The notes under the pieces were generated by a model that saw nothing but the letters and a program-made list of their open reading frames with translations, was not told where the DNA came from and made no database searches. 38,857 bases of DNA, taken from the NCBI GenBank assembly GCA_947364395.1, contig CANASS010000016.1, forward strand, positions 1 through 38,857. The letters are read 5' to 3'. This document shows, piece after piece, positions 6,318 through 14,775 of the stretch. Position 1 is the stretch's first letter, and each line of letters begins with the position of its first letter. The DNA is from an uncultured bacterium (GTDB taxonomy: Bacteria > Bacillota > Clostridia > Oscillospirales > Oscillospiraceae). The translations under genes were made by a program, and so were the position numbers.

Positions 6318-8957
6318 ATGGCCGATCTGACCCCCATGATGAAACAGTATTGGAAGGTGAAGGAGCAGCACCCGGACTGCCTTCTGTTCTTCCGGCTGGG
6401 CGATTTTTATGAGATGTTCCACGACGACGCCAAGCTGGGGGCGGAGGAGCTGGGGCTGACCCTCACCACCCGGGACCGGGGCAAGCCGGAGGAGGAGCGC
6501 ACCCCCATGTGCGGGGTGCCCTACCATTCGGCCCAGAGCTACATCGCCCGGCTCATCAAGCGGGGGTACAAGGTGGCCATCTGCGAGCAGCTGGAGGACC
6601 CGGCCACCGTCAAAGGGCTGGTGGACCGGGACGTGATCCGCATCGTCACCCCCGGCACCGCCATGGCGGACGAGATGCTGGACGAGAGCCGGAACAACTA
6701 CATCTGCGCGGTCTACGCCGACAGCGCCGGGGCGGCCCTGGCCCGGTGCGACCTGTCCACCGGCCAGTTCACCGCCGTCCCCTTCCAGGGGAAGGACTGC
6801 CTCACCCATCTGCTCAACGCCCTGGCGGCCTGTCCGCCCAGCGAGGCCATTTTGTCCGACGCGGCCTCTTCCGAGCCCCGGCTCACCGAATTTTTAAAGC
6901 AGCGGCTGGGCTGTCTATGCCAGCCCACCCCGGAGGCCAGGTTCCGCCCGGCCCAGGCGCTGGACGCCCTGCGGGAGCTGGGCGTGCTGGAGGAGGGAGA
7001 GCAGGCCCTTCCCCAGGAGGACGGCCCCCGGATGTGCCGGCAGGCGGCGGGGGCGCTGGCGGCCTACTTGAAGGAGACCCAGAAAACCGACCTGAGCCAC
7101 CTGAGCCGTTTGGAGATGGACGGCGGGGGCGGGCAGCGGTATCTGGAGCTGGACCTTACCGCCCGGCGGACCCTGGAGCTCACCGAGACCATCCGGGGCA
7201 GCGAGAAAAAGGGCTCCCTGCTGTGGGTGCTGGACAAGACCAAAACCCCCATGGGCCACCGGCTGATCCGGGCCTGGATCGAGCAGCCCCTCTGCTCCCC
7301 CGCGGCCATCGCGGTGCGTCAGGACCAGGTGGCGGCCCTGACGGCGGACGGGGTGGTCCGGGAGGAGCTGGCCCGGGCCATGCGGCAGGTGCCCGACCTG
7401 GAACGGCTCATCGGCAAGGTGGTGTACGGCTCCGCCAACGCCCGGGACATGCTCACCCTGGCGGACGGGCTGGCCGTCCTGCCTGAGCTGGCCCGGCTGG
7501 CCGCTCCCCTGGCCCAGGCGGCCCCCCGGCGGTTTGACTTTCTGGAGGAGTTCACCCTTTTGGCCGACCTCCAGGCCCTGCTGAAGCGGGCCATCCGGGA
7601 GGATGAGGACGACCACCGCCTGCCCTTCACCATCCGAGAGGGGGATTTCATCCGCCAGGGCTACGACCAGGAGGTGGACCATCTCCGGGACGTTCTGAAC
7701 CACGGAGCGGACCTGGTGGCCGGGCTGGAGGGCCGGGAGAAGGAGCGCACCGGCATCAAGAGCCTGAAGGTGCGGTACAACAAGGTGTTCGGCTATTACA
7801 TCGAGGTGTCCAAAAGCTACTACAGCATGGTGCCGGAGGACTATATCCGCAAGCAGACCCTGGCAAACTGCGAGCGGTTCATCACCCAGGAGCTGAAGGA
7901 CCTGGAGCACGAGATTCTGTCCGCCCAGAGCCGGGTCACCGCCCTGGAGTACCAGCTTTTCTGCAATCTGCGGGAGGCGGCCGCCCAGCGGGTCCGGCAG
8001 GTCCAGGACGTGGCCCGGGGGGCGGCCGTCCTGGACGTGCTGTGCTCCTTCGCGGCGGCGGCGGTGCAGAACGGCTATGTCCGCCCGGCGGTGGACGACA
8101 GCGGCGTCATCGACATACGGGAGGGCCGCCACCCGGTGGTGGAACGTATGCTGAAGGACTCCCTTTTCGTGCCCAACGACACCCGTATGGACGGCGGGGA
8201 CGACCGCCTGTCCATCATCACAGGCCCCAACATGGCGGGCAAGTCCACCTATATGCGTCAAGTGGCGCTCATCGTGCTCATGGCCCAGATGGGCTCCTTT
8301 GTGCCCGCGAAATCCGCCCGGATCGGGGTGGTGGACCGGGTGTTCACCCGGATCGGGGCCTCCGACGACCTGTCGGCGGGCCAGTCCACCTTCATGGTGG
8401 AGATGACCGAGGTGGCCCAGATGCTGAAAAACGCCACCGCCCGGTCCCTGCTGATTTTGGACGAGATCGGCAGGGGCACCTCCACCTATGACGGCATGTC
8501 CATCGCCCGGGCGGTGCTGGAATACTGCGCGGACAAGCGCCGGCTGGGGGCCAGGACCCTGTTTGCCACCCACTACCACGAGCTCACCGAGGTGGAGCAC
8601 ACCATTGAGGGGGTGCGCAACTACCAGATTGCCGCCAAAAAGCGGGGAGACGGCATTGTATTCCTGCGGAAGATCGTCCCCGGGGGGGCGGACCAGAGCT
8701 ACGGGGTGGAGGTGGCCAAGCTGGCCGGGGTGCCGGGCCGGGTGGTGGACCGGGCCCGGGAGATTCTGGCGGAGCTGGAGGCCCAGGGCGCTGCTTCCCC
8801 CGGCCCCAGGGCCCGCCCGGCGGAGGAGGCCCAGGTGTCCCTGGGGGATATGGCTGGGGCGGCGGTACTGGACCAGCTGCGGGCCGTCCCGGTGGAGACC
8901 CTCACCCCCATCGAGGCCATGAACCTGCTGTACCAGCTGAAAAGCCGCCTGAACTGA
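6318..8957 (+). CDS. mutS: DNA mismatch repair protein MutS
   Basis: 879 residues. MutS finds mispaired bases and recruits MutL. The start MADLTPMMKQYWKVKEQ is the usual one; a longer upstream reading is not supported. The N-terminal mismatch-binding motif is GDFYEMF (F30, E32). The lever/clamp region follows, and the ATPase shows Walker A GPNMAGKST (about 636-644), the STFMVEM segment, Walker B/signature DEIGRGTST (from 715) and the ATHYHELTEVE switch. Length and order are normal. It lies 4 bases before a strong terminator and is 8 kb away from mutL, with which it is usually clustered in clostridia. The ribosome site (GAGAAAGAGAG) is weak. Confidence 0.97.
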   Translation: MADLTPMMKQYWKVKEQHPDCLLFFRLGDFYEMFHDDAKLGAEELGLTLTTRDRGKPEEERTPMCGVPYHSAQSYIARLIKRGYKVAICEQLEDPATVKGLVDRDVIRIVTPGTAMADEMLDESRNNYICAVYADSAGAALARCDLSTGQFTAVPFQGKDCLTHLLNALAACPPSEAILSDAASSEPRLTEFLKQRLGCLCQPTPEARFRPAQALDALRELGVLEEGEQALPQEDGPRMCRQAAGALAAYLKETQKTDLSHLSRLEMDGGGGQRYLELDLTARRTLELTETIRGSEKKGSLLWVLDKTKTPMGHRLIRAWIEQPLCSPAAIAVRQDQVAALTADGVVREELARAMRQVPDLERLIGKVVYGSANARDMLTLADGLAVLPELARLAAPLAQAAPRRFDFLEEFTLLADLQALLKRAIREDEDDHRLPFTIREGDFIRQGYDQEVDHLRDVLNHGADLVAGLEGREKERTGIKSLKVRYNKVFGYYIEVSKSYYSMVPEDYIRKQTLANCERFITQELKDLEHEILSAQSRVTALEYQLFCNLREAAAQRVRQVQDVARGAAVLDVLCSFAAAAVQNGYVRPAVDDSGVIDIREGRHPVVERMLKDSLFVPNDTRMDGGDDRLSIITGPNMAGKSTYMRQVALIVLMAQMGSFVPAKSARIGVVDRVFTRIGASDDLSAGQSTFMVEMTEVAQMLKNATARSLLILDEIGRGTSTYDGMSIARAVLEYCADKRRLGARTLFATHYHELTEVEHTIEGVRNYQIAAKKRGDGIVFLRKIVPGGADQSYGVEVAKLAGVPGRVVDRAREILAELEAQGAASPGPRARPAEEAQVSLGDMAGAAVLDQLRAVPVETLTPIEAMNLLYQLKSRLN

Positions 8958-8961
8958 AGAA

Positions 8962-8996
8962 AGGACCGCGCGGAGCACTCCGCGCGGTCCTTTTTC
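8962..8996 (+). terminator. Terminator after mutS (probably bidirectional)
   Basis: A 13-bp GC-rich stem (AGGACCGCGCGGA / TCCGCGCGGTCCT) with loop GCAC is followed by TTTTTCTCTT. It lies between convergent mutS and the histidine kinase gene. Confidence 0.9.
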
Positions 8997-9001
8997 TCTT
9001 C

Positions 9002-12000
9002 TCAGACGGGGGCAAGCAGGTTCCCCAGAAGCTCCATCAGCTTGGGAATGTCGATGGGCTTGGCGATATGTCCGTCCATTCCGGCTTCCAGCGCCGCCCA
9101 CCGGTCCTCGTCAAAGGCGTTGGCGGTCATGGCGATGATGGGTATGTCCGCCGTGCCGGGGACGCCCAGCCCCCGGATTTGCCGGGTGGCCTCGTAGCCG
9201 TTCATAATGGGCATCTGAATGTCCATCAGGATCAGGTCGTACTGCCCGGGCTGGGCGGCGGCCATCCGCTCCACGGCGGACTTGCCGTCGTCCGCCACCT
9301 CCACCACAAATCCGGCGCCCTGCAATATCTCCACGGCGATCTCCTGGTTGAGCTCGTTGTCCTCCACCAGCAGGATCTTCTTCCCCTCAAAGGAGACCTC
9401 GGGCTGGGCAACCGCCTTTTCCGGCACCGCGAAGGGTGACTCCAGCAGCTCCCGCAGCTCGGACAGGAAGATGGGTTTGGAGCAGAAGGCTGTGACCCCG
9501 GCGTCCCTGGCCTCCTCCTCAATGTCCGACCAGTCGTAGGCGGTGAGGATGATGATGGGCTTTTCCTCGCCGATGATGGTCCGCACGCGCCGGACCACCT
9601 CCACCCCGTTCATATCGGGCATGAGCCAGTCGATGATGAACACGGCGTACTCGTCGCCCTGCTCCCAGGCCAGCCTGGTGCGCAGCACAGCTTCTTTGCC
9701 GGAGGTGGTCCAGTCGGGCCGCAGTCCGATGGTGGACAGCATTTTGGTGACGCTGGAGCAGGTGTTGAAGTCGTCGTCGGCCACCAGCGCCCGCAGGCCC
9801 TTGAGCTGGGGGATCTCCTCCTGGCGCACCGGGCCGGAGCAGGTCTGGAGCTGAAGGGAGACGGTGAAGGTGCTGCCCTTCCCCTCCTCGCTGGTCACGG
9901 AGATGGTCCCGTCCATCATGTCCACGATGTTTTTGGTGATGGCCATGCCCAGCCCCGTGCCCTGGATGCCGCTGACGGTGCTGGTCCGCTCCCGCTCGAA
10001 GGGGTCGAAAACGTGGGCCAGGAACTCCTTGCTCATGCCGATGCCGGTGTCCTTCACCTGGAAGTCATAGGAGGCCCGGCCCTCCGACGCAGCCCCCTTC
10101 TGGATGACCCGGACGCTGACGATGCCCCCGGGCATGGTGAACTTCATGGCGTTGCTCAGCAGGTTCAGCAGCACCTGGTTCAGCCGCAGCTTGTCGCACA
10201 GCACGTGCTCGTTCACCACGTCCGCCGTGTCGATGTAAAATTCCAGCTGCTTGGCGGTGATGTCCGACTGGACGATGGTTTTCAGGTCGTGCATGATCTC
10301 GGGCAGAGAGGCCTCTTTTTCCTCGATCTTCATCTTGCCGCTCTCAATGCGGCTCATGTCCAGCACATCGTTGATGAGGCTGAGCAGGTGGTTGCTGGAG
10401 GTGGTGATCTTGGCCAGATAGTCCTGCACCTGCTCGGGGTGGTCGATGTGGGCGGCGGCCAGGGAGGTGAAGCCGATGATGGCGTTCATGGGGGTGCGGA
10501 TATCGTGGGACATGTTGTTCAGGAAGGTGGTCTTGGCCCGGTTGGCGTGCTGGGCGGCGGCCAGGGCGTCCTGGAGGTCGTTTTTCTGCTGTTCCAGCTG
10601 TGCCGACATCCGCCTGGCGTCGTCCACGTCCATGAACAGGCCCACGAAGGTGATGGGGGAGCCGTCCTCCCGCCGGGACAGCCGCCCCGCGGTGTGGAAC
10701 CACCGCCACCCGGCGTGCTTGGTGAGCAGGCGGTACTCCACGTCAAAGACGGTGCCGCCGGTGTAGTCCCCCACGGCGGCCCAGTAGGCCCGCAGCACCC
10801 GGTCCCGGTCCTCGTCGTGGAGCAGCTCCGTCCAGGATTCCAGCATGTTGGGGAAGTCCCCCTCGCCCTCGTAGCCCAGCATATTGCGGAACACGTCCGA
10901 CCAGGTGCAGGACACCATGTTGGCCTCCTCGTCAAAGTCCATGCTCCACTGGCCGGAGCCCATGGCGGCGTGGATCATGTCCATGGCGGTCTGCTGCCGC
11001 TCCACCTGGGCGTAGGCGGCCCGGATGCGGGCGCTGTCCGCCTTCTCCTGCTCCAGCAGGGTGCGGGCGTGCCGCCGGGACTGGAGGATGAGGGCCAGAG
11101 ACACCGCCAGCATGGCCAGCACCGTGACGGCGATCTGGATGATGCCCCGGCGCATCATGCCGGAGCTGATGGAGCTGATCTGATCCGTGAGCACGTTGTC
11201 CCGGATCAGGATGGTGAGCATCCAGTCCGCCCCCTCCACCGGGACGTAGCACAGGTCCTCCCGGACCCCCTCGTAGTGGAAGGAGAGGTTCCCCGGCCTG
11301 CCCTCGGCAAAGTCCTGGATCAGCTGCTCACAGCTGGACCCGGGCTCCATCTGGGCATCCTTCAGAGCCTCAAGCAGGTTGTGGCCCGCGCTCAGGTAGC
11401 CGAAAGCGTTCCCCGTCAGGCTCTCGCCGCTGCGGTGGTAGAGGCTGCAATAGGTCTCGTTTTCGTCCCCCTGGAGTGTGAGGGAGCTGAGCATGTCCGC
11501 GATATTGATCTGGGTGAAGCACACCTTGATTTGGGCTCCCTGGAAGGAGATCCCCTCCACCGGGGTGGCCAAAACGACCTGCTTCCGCGCGCCATAGAGG
11601 TTGGACATGCTGATGACCGGCTCGGTGAGCTCCTGGGCCAGGAAGGGGTAGCGGCTCAGGCCGGAGGTGGTGCTGTGCTGGGTGTAGACGATGCCGTTTT
11701 CGTCCACCAGGGCAAACCGGTTCACACCGTAGAGCTGCTGGACCCGGCCCAGGAACTCCCGCAGGGACGCCTGGGACTCCAGGTCGGAGCTGTCCAGGAT
11801 GCTCATGGCCCTGTCCATGTGGTCAAAGTTGGTTTTCAGCTCCTCCGACACCACCAGGGCCCGCCGCCCGGCCAGCTCGTCCAGGTAGAATTCGCTGACC
11901 CTGGCCACCGCCTCGTTGGTGCTGGACTGGGCGCTTGCGGCCACCCAGACCGTGGTGATCAGCAGGATGGCGGCGACAATCAGCCCGCCCCAGACGGCGG

Positions 12001-12076
12001 AGGCCACGGTCTGCCGCTCCTGTTTTTCTTTGATGCCCCTTTGCTGTGACTGCTCCATTGTCATGTTACCTGCCAT
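9002..12076 (-). CDS. Hybrid sensor histidine kinase with PAS and two receiver domains
   Basis: 1024 residues from an ATG at 12076, with an alternative at 12064. Domains in order: membrane helix 24-47; extracellular sensor of about 260 residues, probably Cache-like; second helix about 309-331; PAS domain about 380-500 (TWSDVFRNMLGYEGEGD ... GWRWFHTAGRL); HisKA with SHDIRTPMNAIIGF, phospho-accepting H524; HATPase with NQVLLNLLSNAMKFT, DTGIGM and GTGLGMAITKNI; receiver 1 with IIDWLMPD, D816, and SKP; receiver 2 with LILMDIQMP, D952, and AKP. There is no DNA-binding or output domain, so signal must leave by phosphotransfer or by the receivers. The start overlaps or abuts the stop of the upstream lipoprotein gene, implying coupled translation and a shared sensing job. 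Confidence 0.95.
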   Translation of the reverse strand: MAGNMTMEQSQQRGIKEKQERQTVASAVWGGLIVAAILLITTVWVAASAQSSTNEAVARVSEFYLDELAGRRALVVSEELKTNFDHMDRAMSILDSSDLESQASLREFLGRVQQLYGVNRFALVDENGIVYTQHSTTSGLSRYPFLAQELTEPVISMSNLYGARKQVVLATPVEGISFQGAQIKVCFTQINIADMLSSLTLQGDENETYCSLYHRSGESLTGNAFGYLSAGHNLLEALKDAQMEPGSSCEQLIQDFAEGRPGNLSFHYEGVREDLCYVPVEGADWMLTILIRDNVLTDQISSISSGMMRRGIIQIAVTVLAMLAVSLALILQSRRHARTLLEQEKADSARIRAAYAQVERQQTAMDMIHAAMGSGQWSMDFDEEANMVSCTWSDVFRNMLGYEGEGDFPNMLESWTELLHDEDRDRVLRAYWAAVGDYTGGTVFDVEYRLLTKHAGWRWFHTAGRLSRREDGSPITFVGLFMDVDDARRMSAQLEQQKNDLQDALAAAQHANRAKTTFLNNMSHDIRTPMNAIIGFTSLAAAHIDHPEQVQDYLAKITTSSNHLLSLINDVLDMSRIESGKMKIEEKEASLPEIMHDLKTIVQSDITAKQLEFYIDTADVVNEHVLCDKLRLNQVLLNLLSNAMKFTMPGGIVSVRVIQKGAASEGRASYDFQVKDTGIGMSKEFLAHVFDPFERERTSTVSGIQGTGLGMAITKNIVDMMDGTISVTSEEGKGSTFTVSLQLQTCSGPVRQEEIPQLKGLRALVADDDFNTCSSVTKMLSTIGLRPDWTTSGKEAVLRTRLAWEQGDEYAVFIIDWLMPDMNGVEVVRRVRTIIGEEKPIIILTAYDWSDIEEEARDAGVTAFCSKPIFLSELRELLESPFAVPEKAVAQPEVSFEGKKILLVEDNELNQEIAVEILQGAGFVVEVADDGKSAVERMAAAQPGQYDLILMDIQMPIMNGYEATRQIRGLGVPGTADIPIIAMTANAFDEDRWAALEAGMDGHIAKPIDIPKLMELLGNLLAPV

Positions 12077-12078
12077 TC

Positions 12079-13170
12079 TCAATCAATCACGCCGTACAGG
12101 GTGCGCAGCATCGCCGCCGCGCCGTCCTGGTAGATGATCGTAGTGGATTCCTCTGTTTTTTCAGGGTAGGCCTCCCCGGGGAGCAGGCCGTCCGCAATTT
12201 TCACCGCCACCTGGATGGTGTCGAAGCCGATGGAATAGCAGTCCTGGACCCCCAGGGCATAGATCACCCCGTCCCGGAGATAGTCCAAAGCCTCCTGGTC
12301 GTGGTCCATGCCCACGATGACCACCTGTCCCTGCCGTCCGGCCTCCACCACGGCTCTGGCCGCCCCCACCGGGTTGCTCATATTGCAGCACACGATGCCA
12401 GCCAGGTCGGGGTGGCGCTCCAGAAACTCCTTGGTGAACTGGTAGGCCTTTTCCACCGTGTCCTCATCATATTCCAGCTCCACGATCTCCATGCCCGGGT
12501 ATTGGGCCACGGCGCTTTTCACCCCCAGGGCCCGGTCCTCGTGGCAGGGTGCGCCGGGGGTGCCCACCAGGACGGCCACCTTGCCCTGCCCGCCCAGCTT
12601 TTGGCACAGGGCCTGAGCCAGGTCCGCCCCGTCCTGGAAGTTGTGGGTGTTGCCCACGTAGGCGATCCGGCGGCACCCGTCCTCCCGGGAGGCGTCGGAG
12701 CTGGAAAAGGTCATCACCTTGTGCCCCTGGTCCAGCAGGGCGTTGACGGCTGGGGTCACCGCGTCCACGTCGGCCACATCCACGCCGATCACGTCGAAGC
12801 CCCGGGGAGCGGCCTCCTCCAGCCGCCGGATCTGGTCCTGGGCGGAGACGGCGGAGGGAGCCAGATACTCATAGCTGATAATCACGCCCTGGTCCGCGTA
12901 CTGCTGGGCGGCCTCCTCCATGCCCAGGGCCACCGCGTCCCACCAGGGGTGGACCAGCTTATAGGTGAAATAGAAACTGTACTCCTTTTTCTGCGGGGCG
13001 TAGCCGTCCAGCCTGCGGACCAGGTTCACCGCCTCCGGCTCCGCCTGCCGGGTCGCCTGGGGCTGGCTGGGCACGGGGGGCTGGGACGCCTGGCATCCGC
13101 TCAACCCAAACAGGCACAGGCAGGCCAGAGCCCCTGCGACCACGGGTTTCTGAAACAATATTTCAAACAC
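12079..13170 (-). CDS. Sugar-binding lipoprotein (Peripla_BP_4 / RbsB-like)
   Basis: 363 residues from a GTG at 13168-13170, preceded by GGGAGGCG. The signal peptide ends in a lipobox LSGC (C26), so it is anchored outside the membrane. The mature part has the type I periplasmic fold: YKLVHPWWDAVALGMEEAAQQY, GFDVIGVDVADVDAVTPAVNALLDQGHKVMTF, AYVGNTHNFQDG, AGIVCCNMSNPVGAARAVVEAG, and VVIVGMDHDQEALDYL. Such proteins usually bind sugars for ABC import. Here there is no ATPase or permease; instead the hybrid kinase follows with coupled translation. I infer that the lipoprotein presents ligand to the kinase sensor domain. Confidence 0.9.
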   Translation of the reverse strand: MFEILFQKPVVAGALACLCLFGLSGCQASQPPVPSQPQATRQAEPEAVNLVRRLDGYAPQKKEYSFYFTYKLVHPWWDAVALGMEEAAQQYADQGVIISYEYLAPSAVSAQDQIRRLEEAAPRGFDVIGVDVADVDAVTPAVNALLDQGHKVMTFSSSDASREDGCRRIAYVGNTHNFQDGADLAQALCQKLGGQGKVAVLVGTPGAPCHEDRALGVKSAVAQYPGMEIVELEYDEDTVEKAYQFTKEFLERHPDLAGIVCCNMSNPVGAARAVVEAGRQGQVVIVGMDHDQEALDYLRDGVIYALGVQDCYSIGFDTIQVAVKIADGLLPGEAYPEKTEESTTIIYQDGAAAMLRTLYGVID

Positions 13171-13276
13171 TGTCGCGCGCCTCCCTTTCCGTCCGGCCGG
13201 TCCGTCCAGGGGCCGTTCCCCGCCGGAATGAATCCGTCTGCCGTCCCCCGGACGGGCGGCGGCAGAGACAGCCTAT

Positions 13277-13306
13277 ATTATATGAGCTCCCGCCCTCTGT
13301 TGTCAA
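13277..13306 (-). promoter_or_regulatory. Promoter of the lipoprotein-kinase operon
   Basis: Minus strand: perfect TTGACA (13301-13306), 18-base spacer, perfect TATAAT (13277-13282). The start would be near 13270, giving a leader of about 100 bases before the GTG start. Confidence 0.82.
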
Positions 13307-13369
13307 TGGGTTTCCCCGCCTCCGCGGCGGGATTTCTCCACAAATAAGCCGGATTTTCCGGGGGCTTCC

Positions 13370-14644
13370 TCAGAAGTCCGCCAGGGTGATGGTGCGCCCC
13401 CCGTCCAGCCGGGAGACCTCGGCGGCCAGGGCCATCACGTGGCTCTCCACCGAGGCGTCCAGCCCGGTGAGGGCCTCCGCCCCGCCTTGGGCGATGAGGC
13501 GGCAGAACTGCTCCATCAGGCCGAAATCGCCCCCGCCGTGGCCGGAGCGGGTCCCCGGCCCTTCCCGGGTGTCGATGGTCTGTTCCGGTCCTCCGAAGGG
13601 CCGCAGGTGGAGCAGGCCGCCGGCCATGTCGCCCTCCACCTCCCCCAGGGCGCCCGTCACCTTGATGGTGCGGTGGCAGGACTGGGTGAAAGCGGTCATG
13701 GTGAAGGTGGCGTGGATATTTCCGCCGAACTCCAGGTTCACCGTCTGGTGGTCCACCACGTCGTTGTCGCAGTGGAACACGCACCGGCCGTAGGGGCCCG
13801 TCCTCAGAGCCGCCCGGAGCTTTTCCTCGTCGGGCTCGCTGGCCACCACGCCGCAGGGCCAGTCTTTCCCCCCGCCCCGTATGCCGGTCCGGGGGTCGGT
13901 GATGTAGATTTTCTCCGCGTCGTAGGGGCACTCCTCCTTGCAGGCGCAGCCGTCCAGACAGCGCGGGGCCGCGCCCGCCGGGGCGTTGTCCGACTTGAAG
14001 TAGTCCAGGGAGCCGAAGCTCTGCACCCGCAGGCAGGGCTCTCCCGCCAGCCAGCGCAGTATGTCCATGTCGTGGCAGCTCTTCTGCAAAATCATGGGGC
14101 TGGTCTCCTCCGACCGCCGCCAGTTGCCCCGGACGAAGCTGTGGGCATGGTGCCAGTAGGCCACGTGCTCCACGGCGTCGATGGTCTCCACCTTGCCCAC
14201 GGCCCCCCGGTCCAGCAGGTCCTTCAGCGCGGCGTAAAACCGGGTGTACCGCAGCACGTGGCACACCACCACCACCCGGCCCGCCTCCCGGGCCTTCTTC
14301 TGGAGGGCGCGGCACTCCTCCAGGCTGGGGGAGATGGGCTTTTCCAGCAGGATGTGGTATCCCTTGTCCAGGGCGGCCAGGGCGTTGGCCACGTGGCGGC
14401 GGTCCAGGGTGGACACCAGCATCACGTCGGCCAGCCGGGGCTGGGCCAGCAGCGCCTCGTCGGAGGAAAAGCACATCTCCGGGGGCACGCCGTACCGCTT
14501 TTGCAGCAAGGCCAGCCGCTCCGGCCGGATATCCGCCCCGGCGGTGATTTTCATCTCCTGGGGCCGCAGCTCCTGGTAGGGGGCGTAGGAATCCAGCCCC
14601 CGGTCCCCGCAGCCGCAGATGGCGAAGGTGACGGGCTTTGACAT
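13370..14644 (-). CDS. Gfo/Idh/MocA family NAD(P)-dependent oxidoreductase
   Basis: 424 residues from the ATG at 14642-14644, which follows GAGGAGTGG; upstream in-frame codons lack a ribosome site. The N-terminal Rossmann domain has FAICGCGDRGLDSYAP, ADIRPERLALL, and the family's ILLEKPISPS (catalytic lysine of the EKP motif, about residue 100). The C-terminal domain has SCHDMDILRWLAG (HD pair). A cysteine-rich insert (CLDGCACKEECPYD, about residue 235) is present and could bind a metal. Substrates in this family are usually sugars, inositols or their derivatives; none can be assigned. It lies upstream of the sugar sensor, on the same strand, but has its own promoter. Confidence 0.88.
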   Translation of the reverse strand: MSKPVTFAICGCGDRGLDSYAPYQELRPQEMKITAGADIRPERLALLQKRYGVPPEMCFSSDEALLAQPRLADVMLVSTLDRRHVANALAALDKGYHILLEKPISPSLEECRALQKKAREAGRVVVVCHVLRYTRFYAALKDLLDRGAVGKVETIDAVEHVAYWHHAHSFVRGNWRRSEETSPMILQKSCHDMDILRWLAGEPCLRVQSFGSLDYFKSDNAPAGAAPRCLDGCACKEECPYDAEKIYITDPRTGIRGGGKDWPCGVVASEPDEEKLRAALRTGPYGRCVFHCDNDVVDHQTVNLEFGGNIHATFTMTAFTQSCHRTIKVTGALGEVEGDMAGGLLHLRPFGGPEQTIDTREGPGTRSGHGGGDFGLMEQFCRLIAQGGAEALTGLDASVESHVMALAAEVSRLDGGRTITLADF

Positions 14645-14675
14645 GGCGGACCACTCCTCATTGATTGATGTGTCC

Positions 14676-14704
14676 AGTATACCATAAGGAGATGGGGGAC
14701 GCAA
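14676..14704 (-). promoter_or_regulatory. Promoter of the Gfo/Idh/MocA gene
   Basis: Minus strand: TTGCGT (14699-14704), 17-base spacer, TATACT (14676-14681), about 30 bases before the start codon. Confidence 0.6.
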
Positions 14705-14716
14705 CCATAGACGGCG

Positions 14717-14745
14717 TTGAAAAGCGGGCCGGGCTGTGGTAAGAT
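14717..14745 (+). promoter_or_regulatory. Promoter of mnmE
   Basis: TTGAAA (14717-14722), 17-base spacer, TAAGAT (14740-14745), 30 bases upstream of the mnmE start. It is back to back with the divergent oxidoreductase promoter. Confidence 0.65.
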
Positions 14746-14775
14746 GGCCTCAAACGCTTTTGAGGTGAACCCGCT

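Noticed and set aside
6915..9101. Long minus-strand frame of 728 residues opposite mutS (and similar ones opposite mutL, the histidine kinase and tctA)
   Set aside because: High-GC coding strands leave long open frames on the opposite strand. These are rich in G, H, P and L, lack ribosome sites, and lie opposite clear genes.
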